From assembly GCA_965183855.1 (NCBI GenBank), contig CBCYMI010000001.1, positions 1-30,882 of the forward strand: a stretch of 30,882 nt of DNA. The letters run 5' to 3'. Below the pieces are notes generated by a model, which ran no database searches, had not been told where the DNA came from, and saw nothing but the letters and a program-made list of their open reading frames with translations. Both the position numbers and the translations under genes were made by a program. The first letter of the stretch is position 1. Every line of letters begins with the position of its first letter. Below are positions 1-9,858 of the stretch, piece by piece. Origin of the DNA: CBCYMI01 sp965183855 (lineage in GTDB: Bacteria > Pseudomonadota > Alphaproteobacteria > Caulobacterales > Maricaulaceae).

Positions 1-1404
1 TCAATGATGGACATTCTGCCTTTTCCTATCTTAAAGAGCATCAACCCGATGGAATTTTACTGGATTTAAACCTACCAGATATTCATGGACTGGATTATTT
101 TAAAACAAATCAGAAAAACCAATAAAAAAATTGTAATTATTGTAATTACATCCGATGGTTCTATCGATCGTGCTATTCAATGCATGAAATATGGCGCGCA
201 GGATTTTTTGGTTAAGCCTTTTAATCCTGTACAACTCAGATCCGTTTTAAAAAATACCTTACAGAACCATCAAACCACGCCAAAACCATCTCTTGTTTCC
301 TCTTCTAAACAAACTAAAAATGGATTTGAGGGAATTATCGGTCAATCTAAACAAATGAATGATATTTTTCAAATCATTCGCGCAGCAGCTCCGAGTTCTG
401 CGAGTATTTTTATTTGGGGAGAATCGGGCGTTGGAAAAGAATTGGTTGCAAATGCAATTCACAATCTCAGTCCAAGACATCAAACTGAAATGGTTTCTGT
501 CAATTGTGCTGCCATTCCTTCTGAATTAATGCAAAGTGAGATTTTTGGTCATGTCAAAGGTGCTTTTACAGGAGCAATTTCCAATCATATCGGAGCCGCA
601 GAAAGATCAGATAAAGGAAGTTTGTTTTTAGATGAACTCGCAGAAATGCCCATTACGATTCAAACCAAATTCTTAAGGTTTTTACAAACAAAAGAATATC
701 AGCGTATTGGAGATAGTAAAGTCAGAAAAGCAGATATTCGTTTTATTGCCGCAACCAATAAATCTCCTTTGAAAGCGATTCAAAAAGGCATTCTAAGAGA
801 AGATCTATATTATCGTCTTAGCGTGATCTTAATTGAGATTCCTCCGTTAAGAGCTAGAAAACAAGATATTATGTTGATTGCAACTCAATTTTTAGATCAG
901 TTTAATCACTCAGAACAAAAAAACTTTAAAGGATTTACACAAAAAGCCAGGCTTTGCTTACAAAATTATACATGGCCTGGCAATATTCGAGAACTTAAAA
1001 ATCTCATTCAAAGCATAACAGTTTTAAATTCAGGAGAATATATTACAAAAGAAATGCTCCCAGAATATTTACTTATACCTGATTTGCTTTCAAAAAAAGC
1101 ATTAGATCATAAATATCCATCAGAACAAAACATGTATCAATCAATGATTGATTCTGAATCGAATCCAAGGTTTGATTTTAAAAAAAAACACCCCTTATGG
1201 CTGATTGAAAAACAAGCCATTGAGACTGCCATTGAGTTTTGCGGCGGGAATATAAAAAAAGCAGCAGAATTATTAGAAGTTGATCCTTCAACCTTATATC
1301 GAAAGAAACTTTCTTGGAAAGAAAAAACAGAGAAAAATCTGGAATCTGAATCCGATAGCCCCAAATTGAAAAAAAACAATTTAAAGCTTCCTAAATCTGG
1401 TTGA
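1..1404 (+). pseudogene. LuxO-like sigma-54-dependent response regulator, 5' truncated by window, one frameshift
   Basis: This is a cytoplasmic transcription activator with three parts: a receiver domain, a sigma-54-interacting AAA+ ATPase and a Fis-type helix-turn-helix. The receiver phospho-acceptor region (LLDLNLPDIHGLD) is read in the frame starting at base 3. A run of four T at 98-101, where three are expected, shifts the frame, and the rest is open from about 85 to 1404. Downstream I see Walker A (GESGVGKE, near 418), the GAFTGA sigma-54 contact loop (559-576), Walker B (SLFLDELAEM), the arginine-finger region (LREDLYYRLSVI), WPGNIRELKN, and a C-terminal HTH (GGNIKKAAELLEVDPSTLYRK). The central domain resembles LuxO/NtrC-type proteins, LuxO especially around GAAERSDKGSLFLDEL. 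The partner kinase is not in the window. If the extra T is real, receiver and ATPase are uncoupled, although an internal start could still yield a constitutive ATPase-HTH protein. Family assignment is firm; the LuxO subtype is tentative. Confidence 0.85.
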
Positions 1405-1759
1405 ATATGAGGTTTAAACCTATCTTCTACCTCGCTTGTAAAGCCAAATCTTGTTTGAATTCTTTTCTGTTGTAAAACCAAAAAAAAGAATCAAGCTATT
1501 ATATAATTCATACACTATCTTAATCAAGCTTTGGGTAAAATATATCATTTGCTTTGTAAAACAAGATTAAGAAAGAAAAGAGATGGCTTAAAATAGTCCT
1601 TTATAGCTTATTAGTTAGAAGAAATCTCTATTTTTCTCCTATTTATAAATAAATTAAACTAGAATCATATTTTATATCTCAGAAACAAATTTTATATCTT
1701 TACTTAAATTAATCCGTATCATAGCCTTTTTTAGAAAATTAGTTAAACGTTTCAAACGA
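1405..1759. other. Gene-free spacer between the regulator and pepA
   Basis: This is a very AT-rich convergent spacer with no credible reading frame. It holds a 12-base perfect palindrome (AGGTTTAAACCT, about 1409-1420) just after the regulator stop codon. I see no GC-rich stem followed by a T-run, so no terminator can be claimed. Confidence 0.5.
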
Positions 1760-3248
1760 TTATGCTTTTATCTCAAATGAATCTTTTACCCATTGATTTA
1801 GTAATCGAACCCCATATCCTGTTGACCAAACGGGTTCTCTTGGATCCGAATTTTTAGACTTCCAGGCAACACCTGCAATATCAATATGTGCCCATTTTAT
1901 TCCTTTTTGAACAAATCTTTGTAAAAACTGGGCAGCTAAAATAGATCCTGCATCTCGACCACTTCCTATATTTTTAATATCCGCAATATTACTATCAATT
2001 TTTTGATCATAGGCTTTTCCTAAAGGCAATCTCCAAACAGGTTCACCACTTGTTTTTCCAGCTTTTGTTAAGCTTTCAGAAAGACTGTCTGAATTTGAAA
2101 ACACGCCTGCATATTCATGACCAAGTGAAATAATAATTGCACCTGTAAGGGTTGCGAGATCAATAACATATTCAGGTTTATACATTTCTTGCACATACCA
2201 TAAAATATCTGCCAAAACCAAACGCCCTTCTGCATCCGTATTTAATACTTCTATGGTTTTTCCAGATAAGGATTTAACAATATCTCCTGGTCTTTGTGCC
2301 TTTGCATCTGGCATGTTTTCAACCAAACCAACAATCCCAACAGCATTTACCTTTGCGTTTCGTTTTGCCAAAGTCTGCATTAAACCAACCACACAAGCAG
2401 AGCCCCCCATATCACCTTTCATTTCATCCATGTTTTGTGAAGGCTTTAAGCTAATTCCACCTGTATCAAATGTGACCCCTTTTCCAACAAAAGCAATGGA
2501 AGGGTCTTCTTTTTCCGCCCCATTCCATTTCATAACAACCGTTTGTGATTCCCGTTCTGATCCCATTCCAACAGCTAAAAGAGAATCAAATCCAAGCCGT
2601 GTCATTTCCTTTTCATCTAGAATTTCAACTTCCCAGCCCTGTATGAGAAAGATCTTTAATTCGCTTTGCATAAGATTTTGGATATAAAATATTTGCAGGC
2701 TCAAGAACAAGTTCACGTGCTGTTTTTACCCCTTCTGACAAAGCAGATAAATCTTTAAATGCCTGCTCGCTTTTTTGTTTCGAACTCGTAATAAATACAA
2801 GTTTTTCAAGACGAGCCTTTTGAGATTTTTGGTTTGTTTTATAACGATCAAAACGATAGGAGGCAAGACTGGCTCCAAAAGCAATTTCTGCAATTTGTTC
2901 TGGGTTTGCAAAATCTTTCAAATCAAAAACTAATTTTGTTTCATGACAAGACATTAATCGTTTGACTGCATACCCTCCTAGTTTTTGTAATTTATTTTGC
3001 GTTAGATCATCTTCCTGTTTTCCTGTTCCAACCAATAAAATTCGGTTAACATGTTCAATCGGTGGGGTTAGAATCTCAATGATACTTCCTAGTTTACCAT
3101 CATATTGCTCAGATTGAACAGAGCGTTTAATCATGCCTTGCATTTGTTGATCATATCGTTTCATTCCAGAAGAAAAAACTCCTTTTTCATATCCAACAAT
3201 GACGATACTAGCGTTTTGTGTCGCTTTTTCTGTAAATATAATTTCCAT
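1760..3248 (-). pseudogene. pepA: Leucyl aminopeptidase (M17), one-base frameshift
   Basis: M17 metallo-aminopeptidase, a cytosolic hexameric enzyme that removes N-terminal residues from peptides. The N-terminal half is read from ATG at 3248, preceded by AGGAAAGGG about ten bases upstream; the longer in-frame start at 3347 lacks support. It runs to about 2635 (LVLEPANILYPKSYAKRI). The C-terminal catalytic half continues in another frame from EVEILDEKEMTRLGF to the stop at 1760. The catalytic motifs are all present: VGKGVTFDTGGISLKP, MKGDMGGSACVVG and the signature NTDAEGRLVLAD. The break is a CCC run at 2632-2634 (GGG in the coding sense) where two bases are expected; removing one restores one ORF of about 495 codons, the normal family length. 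It is divergent from lptF, as in other alphaproteobacteria. It could be a true pseudogene, or a sequence error in a working gene. Confidence 0.88.
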
Positions 3249-3300
3249 AATATCCCTTTCCTGAATTAGGAGATTAAACCATTTTTTCTTTGTTAAACAA

Positions 3301-3328
3301 TATTGAGCCTTCTTTATTGAGCCTTCTT
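3301..3328. repeat. 14-bp perfect tandem duplication upstream of pepA
   Basis: Two adjacent copies of TATTGAGCCTTCTT (3301-3314 and 3315-3328) lie in the pepA/lptF divergent spacer. It is one of several short tandem duplications in this window. Confidence 0.85.
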
Positions 3329-3400
3329 TTGAGGAATCTATAATCAAATGCTCATCTGAATCAAGAAATTTTTATATTTTTTAGATATTGATAATCTTCC

Positions 3401-3417
3401 ATAACATTATATGTTAT
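3401..3417. promoter_or_regulatory. Inverted repeat in the pepA-lptF divergent spacer, possible operator
   Basis: ATAACAT and ATGTTAT form perfect 7-base arms around a 3-base centre. The site lies between two divergent genes and about 50 bases upstream of the candidate lptF promoter, so it could be an operator. It could also be chance in AT-rich DNA. Confidence 0.3.
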
Positions 3418-3464
3418 CTGTTTTATATGATTATAACAAACAAGCATTGATCAATGAATACATA

Positions 3465-3492
3465 CTGACCAGAATAACATATCGGATATAAT
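3465..3492 (+). promoter_or_regulatory. Candidate sigma-70 promoter for the lptF cluster
   Basis: A perfect -10 box (TATAAT, 3487-3492) has a weak -35 (CTGACC, 3465-3470) at 16 bases. The predicted start of transcription, about seven bases downstream, would leave only about 6-9 bases before ATG 3505/3508. No Shine-Dalgarno sequence is visible, so translation would be nearly leaderless. Confidence 0.45.
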
Positions 3493-3504
3493 AGCTGAAA
3501 AAAA

Positions 3505-4633
3505 ATGATGTACATACAAACCTATTTCCAAAAACAGATTTTATGGCCCCTTTTTTTCACATTAATTGCGTTTGTTTTGCTAGCATTAATGACACAAGGG
3601 CTTTCCAGATTTGATTTGATTATTAATCAAAATCAGAACATATCTGTTTTTTTAGGCGATACTGATTTTGACCACGCCTCAATTAATTGTCTATATTCTG
3701 CCGATTACATTATTTGTTTCTGTAATATATTCTTATAATAAACTCTATACAGATCGTGAATTAATTATTGCACAAGCCTCTGGTCTTGGATATTGGCAGT
3801 TATCCATGCCTGCGATTAGAATCACGCTTGTTTTAATGATTATCCATTTATTTATAAATCTTTGGGTACAGCCTGCCTCCTATCGAACCATGCGTCATAT
3901 GCTCCATGAAATTAAGGCGGATTTAACAACAAGTCTTATAAAACCTGGGCAATTTATTCATCCAGAACCAGGATTAACGATTTTCTCAAATGAAGTTAGT
4001 TTCTAATGGAGTACTAAAAAATATTTTAATTCATGATTTTAGAAAAAATGAACATCCAATTACATTCACGGCTCAATCAGGAATTCTCTCAGATATAAAA
4101 AGACAGCCCGTCATTACCATGTATAATGGAACCATTCAAAGAATTGAACCTGATTCATTCCCTTTCATTCTTAAATTTTGAGAGCTATACATTTAATTTA
4201 AATACGCTCGAGTTAAATGATCATTTATTAATCTATAAAACCAGTGATCGATATATTTATGAGCTTTTATTTCCAAATATAAAAGATCACTGGCAAGCAA
4301 AAAACAAAGCTTCTATGATTTCAGAAGGACATTATCGTCTATCATCCCCTTTATATAATTTGGCACTTTGTTTGAATTGCGCTTGGCAGTATTTTTATCG
4401 GAAACTTCAAACGTACAGGCTATACAAATAGAATTTCGATCGCTGCCGCATGTGCAATCGCAACACGGCTATTGGGTATTTATGCACAAAGTATTGCAGA
4501 AAAAAATCCAACTTTTAATTTCCTACAATATCTTATTCCATTAAGTATTATTTTTCTAATGACTATTTTAATCTATCATCGCCAAAGGTTTTTCAAGAAT
4601 CCAAAAAACTATCTGAACCGAAATGAGGTCTGA
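3505..4633 (+). pseudogene. lptF: LPS export permease LptF, four single-base frameshifts
   Basis: LptF is one of the two inner-membrane permeases of the LptB2FG transporter that extracts LPS and feeds it to the periplasmic bridge. Stitching four frames gives a full-length protein: an N-terminal membrane segment (ILWPLFFTLIAFVLLALM), a second membrane region with the family-typical YNKLYTDRELIIAQASGLG, a periplasmic jellyroll-like part (LIKPGQFIHPEPGLTIF; GVLKNILIHDFRKNEHPI), and C-terminal helices (NRISIAAACAIATRLLG). Breaks, all extra bases by my reading: near 3661 (one base), TTT at 4000-4002 (two expected), AAA at 4173-4175 (two expected), AA at 4375-4376 (one expected). The corrected frame stops at 4631-4633, three bases before lptG, as in a normal operon. 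No substitution-type stop is needed to explain it. As written it cannot make LptF. Confidence 0.85.
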
Positions 4634-4636
4634 TCT

Positions 4637-5766
4637 ATGTTCCTGAAAATCAATCTTTATTTATGCTGGAAAATGCTTAAAGGATTAAGCATAGCTTTCA
4701 GTCTTGTGATTACAATCACAGGATTAATTGCTTTTGTAGAACTCTCTCGCTCGATTGGCTCACGCGTTCATGTCAATTTTTTTGACCTTTCCTTATTAAC
4801 CATTTTACAATTACCTTCTTTGATCGAACAAACTTTGCCAATTATTTTTTTAACTGGAAGTTTATGGACTTTTTTCATTTAAATAAAACTCATGAACTGG
4901 TTATTTTAAGAGCTTCAGGGCTTTCTATTTGGAATATTTTAAAAGCGCCTATCTTTCTGGCACTTCTGTTCGGTATTCTTGCCGCAACAATATATAACCC
5001 AGTTTGCTGCCAGAATGAAAACAGGATTTGAAACCTTAAAAAACTATTTAACGTATGAAAAACGAAACATTCCCTACCTTACGGATGGAATCTGGATGAG
5101 AGAAGGCAATCCTTTTGGACAAACCGTTATTCATGCAAAATCTGCAAACCTTGAACAAATTACATTAAATAATGTTACTTTTTATTATTATGAATATAAT
5201 TCAGATCATCTTTTGCGTTTTATACAAAGAATGGACGCTAAAACAGCCTCTTTAAAACCAGGGTTTTGGCATTAGAGGATATCAAGGAAAGTAAATTCGG
5301 GGATCATATGCGTAAATATGCGCATATGAGCATTCCAACAAATATCAATCTAGATACCATTTATACAAGCGCAAGCGTGTTTACAAAAACATTTTCCTTT
5401 TGGGAATTACCAAAAACGATCAAACAGACAAAACAGGCTGGTTTTCAACTAAAAAACTAACTTTATACTGGCATAGTTTAATTGCTCAACCTCTTGTTTT
5501 AATCTCTATGGTACTTATTGCCGCTCTGGTTTCTTTTCGTCATTCGAGATCAACAAACATCTTGAAATTTATTGCCATTGGCTCATCTGTTGGATTCTTC
5601 TTATATTTTATCAATGGATTATTATATGCGCTTGGAGAAATCAGATGCCTTGCCTATTATATTAGCCGTTTGGTCTTCCCCTTGTTTTGCACTTTTTTTG
5701 CGCGCTCTCCATCCTGTTTTTTACAGAAGATGGATAAACGATAGATTAATTAAAAATAAAAATTAA
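4637..5766 (+). pseudogene. lptG: LPS export permease LptG, five single-base frameshifts
   Basis: LptG is the partner permease of LptF in LptB2FG. It starts at ATG 4637 with GAGG about ten bases upstream inside the end of lptF. Stitched sequence shows an N-terminal membrane helix (GLSIAFSLVITITGLIAFVEL), LPSLIEQTLPIIFLTGSLW, the conserved NKTHELVILRASGLSIWNIL segment, a periplasmic domain (YLTDGIWMREGNPFGQTVIH) and C-terminal helices (HSLIAQPLVLISMVLIAALV; FLYFINGLLYALGESDALP). Breaks: T6 at 4870-4875 (seven expected), TTT at 5003-5005 (two expected), GG at 5268-5269 (three expected), TTTT at 5442-5445 (five expected), AAA at 5638-5640 (two expected). Both gains and losses occur, so this is not one systematic shift. 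Corrected length is about 375 residues, normal for the family. Confidence 0.85.
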
Positions 5767-5790
5767 GTTTAATAGTATAAAGCTGGTTAT

Positions 5791-8060
5791 ATGATACGAT
5801 CTTTCCTAAAATATTTATTTGTTCAATTTCTATTTTATCCTATCTTGCTGATTGCTTCTCCATCAGATCCGCAAACCGATGGGGTCTCCTCTTCTCTGGA
5901 AAATCAGGAAATTCCAGTTATTCTTGATGCTGAAAATGTATTTTTATGATCAAAAAAAGAAACAATATAAGGCATCTGGAAAAGTCAAAATCTTCTATCA
6001 AAAAAGAGAATTATCTGCCGATGAATTAATTTATGACCTTCAGAAAAAACGAATTTTCGCAAATGGAATATTCTTATTAAACTAGAAGATGGCTCTATAC
6101 AAACTGCTAAAACCGTAGAGCTGAGTGAAGATTTAACGCAAGGAATTGCAACACAGTTTTATCTTAAAACATCAGAAAATAGCATGGTTAAAGCAGATTT
6201 ATGCTATTCGGCATGGTAAAAATAGCAGCCAGTTTATCAATGCATTTTATAGCGTTTGTAAACCTGATTTTACCAATATAAAAAACCCCACGCTTTTTCT
6301 GGTCTCTCAAAGCAGGACAAAGTAACGCAAGATCCTGATAATAAAATGATTTATTATAAAAATGCCCATCTTGATGTATTAGGGTTTCCTGTTTTTTTAT
6401 ACGCCATTTTTTGCCCATGCAGACCCAACAAGTAAACGTCATTCTGGTCTATTAGCTCCCAAAATTGGCTTTTCAAAAAAAACAGGATTTCTTTATCAAC
6501 AACCTTATTATTTTGCATTTTCTCCCTATCAGGATTTAACACTATCTCCGCAATTTACCTCTAGAATTAATCCAATTATTTTTGCCAATTACAGAAAACG
6601 GTTTTATTCAGGATATTTAAATATAGATGGTTCTCTTACCTATGAAAAAGAATTTGACAATCATGGTCAGAAATTCAATCAAAATAAAATAAGAGGTCAT
6701 GTTTTTTCAAACGGGTTTTTCCAAATTTCACCCAATTGGCAATGGGGGTATGGATTGGCACAAACCAGTGATGATTATTATTTATTACGATATGATATTG
6801 CAGAACCTTTTTTTGAAAACCTGCCGTTTCAAAGTGAACATAAACAATTACTGGGTCAAGCATTCATCCGCTATACAGATCAAAACAGTTTTTTTAGAAT
6901 AGCATTGCTAAATTATAAATCCCTGTTAGATCAAGTATCAGATAAAAGCATGCCTAAAATAACACCTTTAATCGATTTCAAACATCGCTTGAAAGATCCT
7001 TTTTTATCTGGTACTCTTTCAATTAATGCAAATATAGTGTTATTAAATCGACTGGAAGGCGCGGATTATTTTAGAACCAGCGCGGGATTTAAATGGAAAA
7101 AAAACTATATCACAAACCAGGGTATTATTTTAACACCTGCCATCGAGACACGGACAGATTTATATAGAATTGGCGATGCGGATCAACTTGCTTCCTCAGA
7201 AAAATTCTTTTTAAGAAATCTTGGTTATCTTAGCTTAACAACACGATGGCCTTTATATAAATCTGGAAAGCAAGTTCAATGGCTCATTGAGCCTATCGCG
7301 CAAATTTTAGGAGCTATTGGAGATACAGACCTAAAAAAAACACAGAGTAAAACCTATCAATTAGAACATATTTTCAATGAAACCAGTCTTGGTCTAGATC
7401 TTGATATGAGTAATTTGTTTCAACATAATCGATATACGGGCTATGATAGAATTGATATTAATTCAAGATTCGTTGCAGGAGTGAAAACACAATTATCACT
7501 TGATCAAAAAATGAATGCGACCTTGTTTTTAGGACAATCTTATAGCTTTGATACTCCTATTGATTATTCCGCTTCTTCAGGAACTTCAAGATAAGATTTC
7601 GGATTTTGTTGGCAATTTAAATATTGATTATAACAAAACCTTTTATCTCAATACACGCTTTAGAATTAACACAAAAGATCTTAGTTTAAACCGATTTGAG
7701 GGAAATTTAAATTATTCAGGAAATTATTTAGATCTCAGAGTAAATTATTTAAAGTTTTCAGAACGATTTTCAAATATTGGAAAACAAGAAGAGTTTAACG
7801 GAAATTTTGGATTTAAACCGTTTAAAAACTGGTCTCTGCATTATGGCGTTTTATATGATGTGGATCATAGTTTGCTTAGAAAACAGGAAATTAAACTAGT
7901 TTATACCAATCAATGTACTCAAATTGAATTTGTTTACAGTCATGATGAAACAGGTCTGTTTGTCCGTGATCAAAATAACCAGCTTAGAAATATAGGAGGA
8001 TCAGACTCCTTTGCCATCAGATTTACTCTTGCAACTCTTGGAGGCTATCATTCTAAATAA
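5791..8060 (+). pseudogene. lptD: LPS-assembly outer-membrane protein LptD, seven single-base frameshifts
   Basis: LptD is the outer-membrane barrel that inserts LPS into the outer leaflet. It starts at ATG 5791 with a signal-peptide-like segment (LFVQFLFYPILLIASP). The OstA-like N-domain is clear once stitched: VILDAENVFYDQKKKQYKAS, then KVKIFYQKRELSADELIYD. It is followed by HGKNSSQFINAFYSVCKPDF with the conserved Cys-containing segment, IYYKNAHLDVLGFPVF, and a long barrel ORF open from about 6400 to 7580. Breaks: T5 at 5941-5945 (+1), AA at 6067-6068 (-1), TTT at 6198-6200 (+1), extra C at 6299, AAA at 6319-6321 (+1), T7 at 6392-6398 (+1), AA at 7582-7583 (+1). Six of the seven fall within 460 bases in the N-terminal third. 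The C-terminal frame ends in TLATLGGYHSK, a plausible last strand. As written no full-length product is possible. Confidence 0.85.
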
Positions 8061-8445
8061 TTTATTTTTAAGACTTAAAAGGAGGAATAGGAATTAATAG
8101 AATATATTATAATTAACCTAAAAATCTGGTTTTTTTATAAAACAAGCCTGATATAAACAGAGCTCAATATAAAAAAATTGGATTTATCATTAAAGAATCT
8201 TAAAATATATTCCATGATTCTAAAAAGAATGGTTTTAATTAAAAAATATGAATAAAAACAGAAACTGGCAGAAATCAATTTGGTAAAATGAGATTCCTAT
8301 CTTGAATACAGCGTTAAATTCATTTATGAAGACACAAGTTTAACATATATTCATTTTGTAGCCTTACAACATCATGTTATAATAATACACAGAAATTATG
8401 TACTCAAACAGTCTTTCTGTTTATAAAACAGTTAAAAGGAATTTT
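8061..8445. other. AT-rich spacer between lptD and surA
   Basis: There is no coding sequence I can support. An isolated GGAGGAATAGG stretch just after lptD (near 8081) looks like a ribosome-binding site but no ORF follows. The surA promoter candidate lies at the right end. Confidence 0.5.
8356..8383 (+). promoter_or_regulatory. Candidate sigma-70 promoter for surA
   Basis: TTGTAG (8356-8361), a 16-base spacer and a perfect TATAAT (8378-8383) lie about 60 bases upstream of the chosen surA start. This suggests surA-pdxA-rsmA can be transcribed independently of the broken lpt genes. Confidence 0.55.
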
Positions 8446-9737
8446 ATGTCTGAAAAAGTATATTTTAACTCTATGCGGCCCATTTTTTTATTTATATTGC
8501 TGTTTGTTCTGTTTTTTTCTGTCAAATCAGAATTGATTTGGGCACAAGACAATAAAACATACACTATTGGTGGTATTGCAGCAATTGTAAATGATGAGCC
8601 TATTTCTATCTATGATTTACATCAGAAAACATTATTGATTATGCATTCTGCAAAAGTGGAACCAACACAGGAAAATATACAAATTGCTCAAATTCAGGCA
8701 ATGCGCGCATTGATTAATGAAAAGCTTCAACTGCAAGAAGCCCGAAAATTTAATATAGAGATTAGCAAAGAACAAGTTGATTCTGCGCTTGCGCGCCTTG
8801 CCGCTCAAAACAATATTACTGCAGATGAAATAAAATCACAGCTTCAATCTGCAAATATAGATATTGAAAGTTTCAGAAATAAAATTAAAGCTGAAATTGC
8901 CTGGCAAACAATTGTTAGTGGTCGCTATCAGGATCGAATGAAACTTACAGATCAAGAAATTAAACAAACCTATCAGCGGATTCAATCTGGGCTCTCAAAA
9001 CCCCAATATAATCTTTCTGAGATTTTCTAGAAGCGCCACTTGAATCTGACAAACCTCAAATTAAAGAACAAACCTATGAGATTATTAAGCTTTTACAAAA
9101 TGGGGCTCCCTTTCCTCTTATTGCCCAACAATATTCTGTTTCAGCCTCCGCGGTAAAAGGTGGAGAAATTGGCTGGATATCCTATGGAGAATTACAAGCT
9201 GAATTACAAGCAGCTCTTGATCATATGGATGTAGGTCAGGTTTCTGCTCCCATTGAAGTTTCAGATGGATATTATCTGATTGCCCTTAAAAATAAGAAAG
9301 ATCCTTCTCAATCTGTCAATACAATTGTGCGTTTAAAACAAATTCTGGTTTCTGATATTCCAGAAAATGAAAAACCATCTTATCTGGCTAAATTATCTGA
9401 TTTTAAATCTAGCTACCAAGACTGTAATAGTTTGAGCTCATCTTTTACTCAAGATCAAAACATATCGATTAATGACCTTGGAGAAATAGACCTAAATGCA
9501 CTTTCTCTTCCCATTAAAGAAGTGATCACGGCTTTGAAAATAGGTGAAATATCTGATCCTGTTTCGACTGATTTTGGTATTCAGATGATTGCTGTTTGTG
9601 ATCGGAAACAAATAGATAAAGGCATGCCTTCAAAAGAGCAAATTGAAAGTCGTCTTATAGATCAAAAGCTTAATATGATTTCACGGCGCTATTTAAGAGA
9701 TTTAAGACATTCCGCAAGCATTGAATCCAAATTATAG
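8446..9737 (+). pseudogene. surA: Periplasmic chaperone/peptidyl-prolyl isomerase SurA, one frameshift
   Basis: SurA escorts unfolded outer-membrane proteins, LptD among them, to the BAM complex. I choose ATG 8446 because AAAAGGA lies six bases upstream; an upstream in-frame ATG at 8398 has no such site. The N-terminus has a hydrophobic export segment (FLFILLFVLFFSVKSELIWA), then the SurA N-domain (AAIVNDEPISIYDLHQKT; QAMRALINEKLQLQEARKF). At 9023-9026 a TTTT run (five expected) stops the frame with TAG. Adding one base continues directly into FLEAPLESDKP, a parvulin domain (GGEIGWISYGELQAELQAAL; APIEVSDGYYLIAL) and a second, more divergent one (LKIGEISDPVSTDFGIQMIA). Corrected length is about 430 residues, normal. 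The N-terminal fragment alone (about 195 residues) contains most of the chaperone module, so partial function is conceivable. Confidence 0.87.
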
Positions 9738-9858
9738 GCGAGATATAAGCTATTAAATGAAGACAAAAATAGATTATAACAACTTCATTTATTGTCATAG
9801 AATTTAGAGATTTAAACAAACATGATTTCCAAATAGATTTAAAATTAAGAGTTAAAAC

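Noticed and set aside
2253..2687. Plus-strand 144-codon ORF opposite pepA, and similar antisense ORFs opposite lpxD, bamA and rseP
   Set aside because: Each lies wholly inside a gene with clear family motifs on the other strand and has no recognisable protein character or start signals.
3505..8060. Programmed ribosomal frameshifting as the explanation for the lpt gene breaks
   Set aside because: Shifts go in both directions, there are up to seven per gene, and I see no shared slippery heptamer or downstream stem; sixteen efficient shifts would give almost no product.
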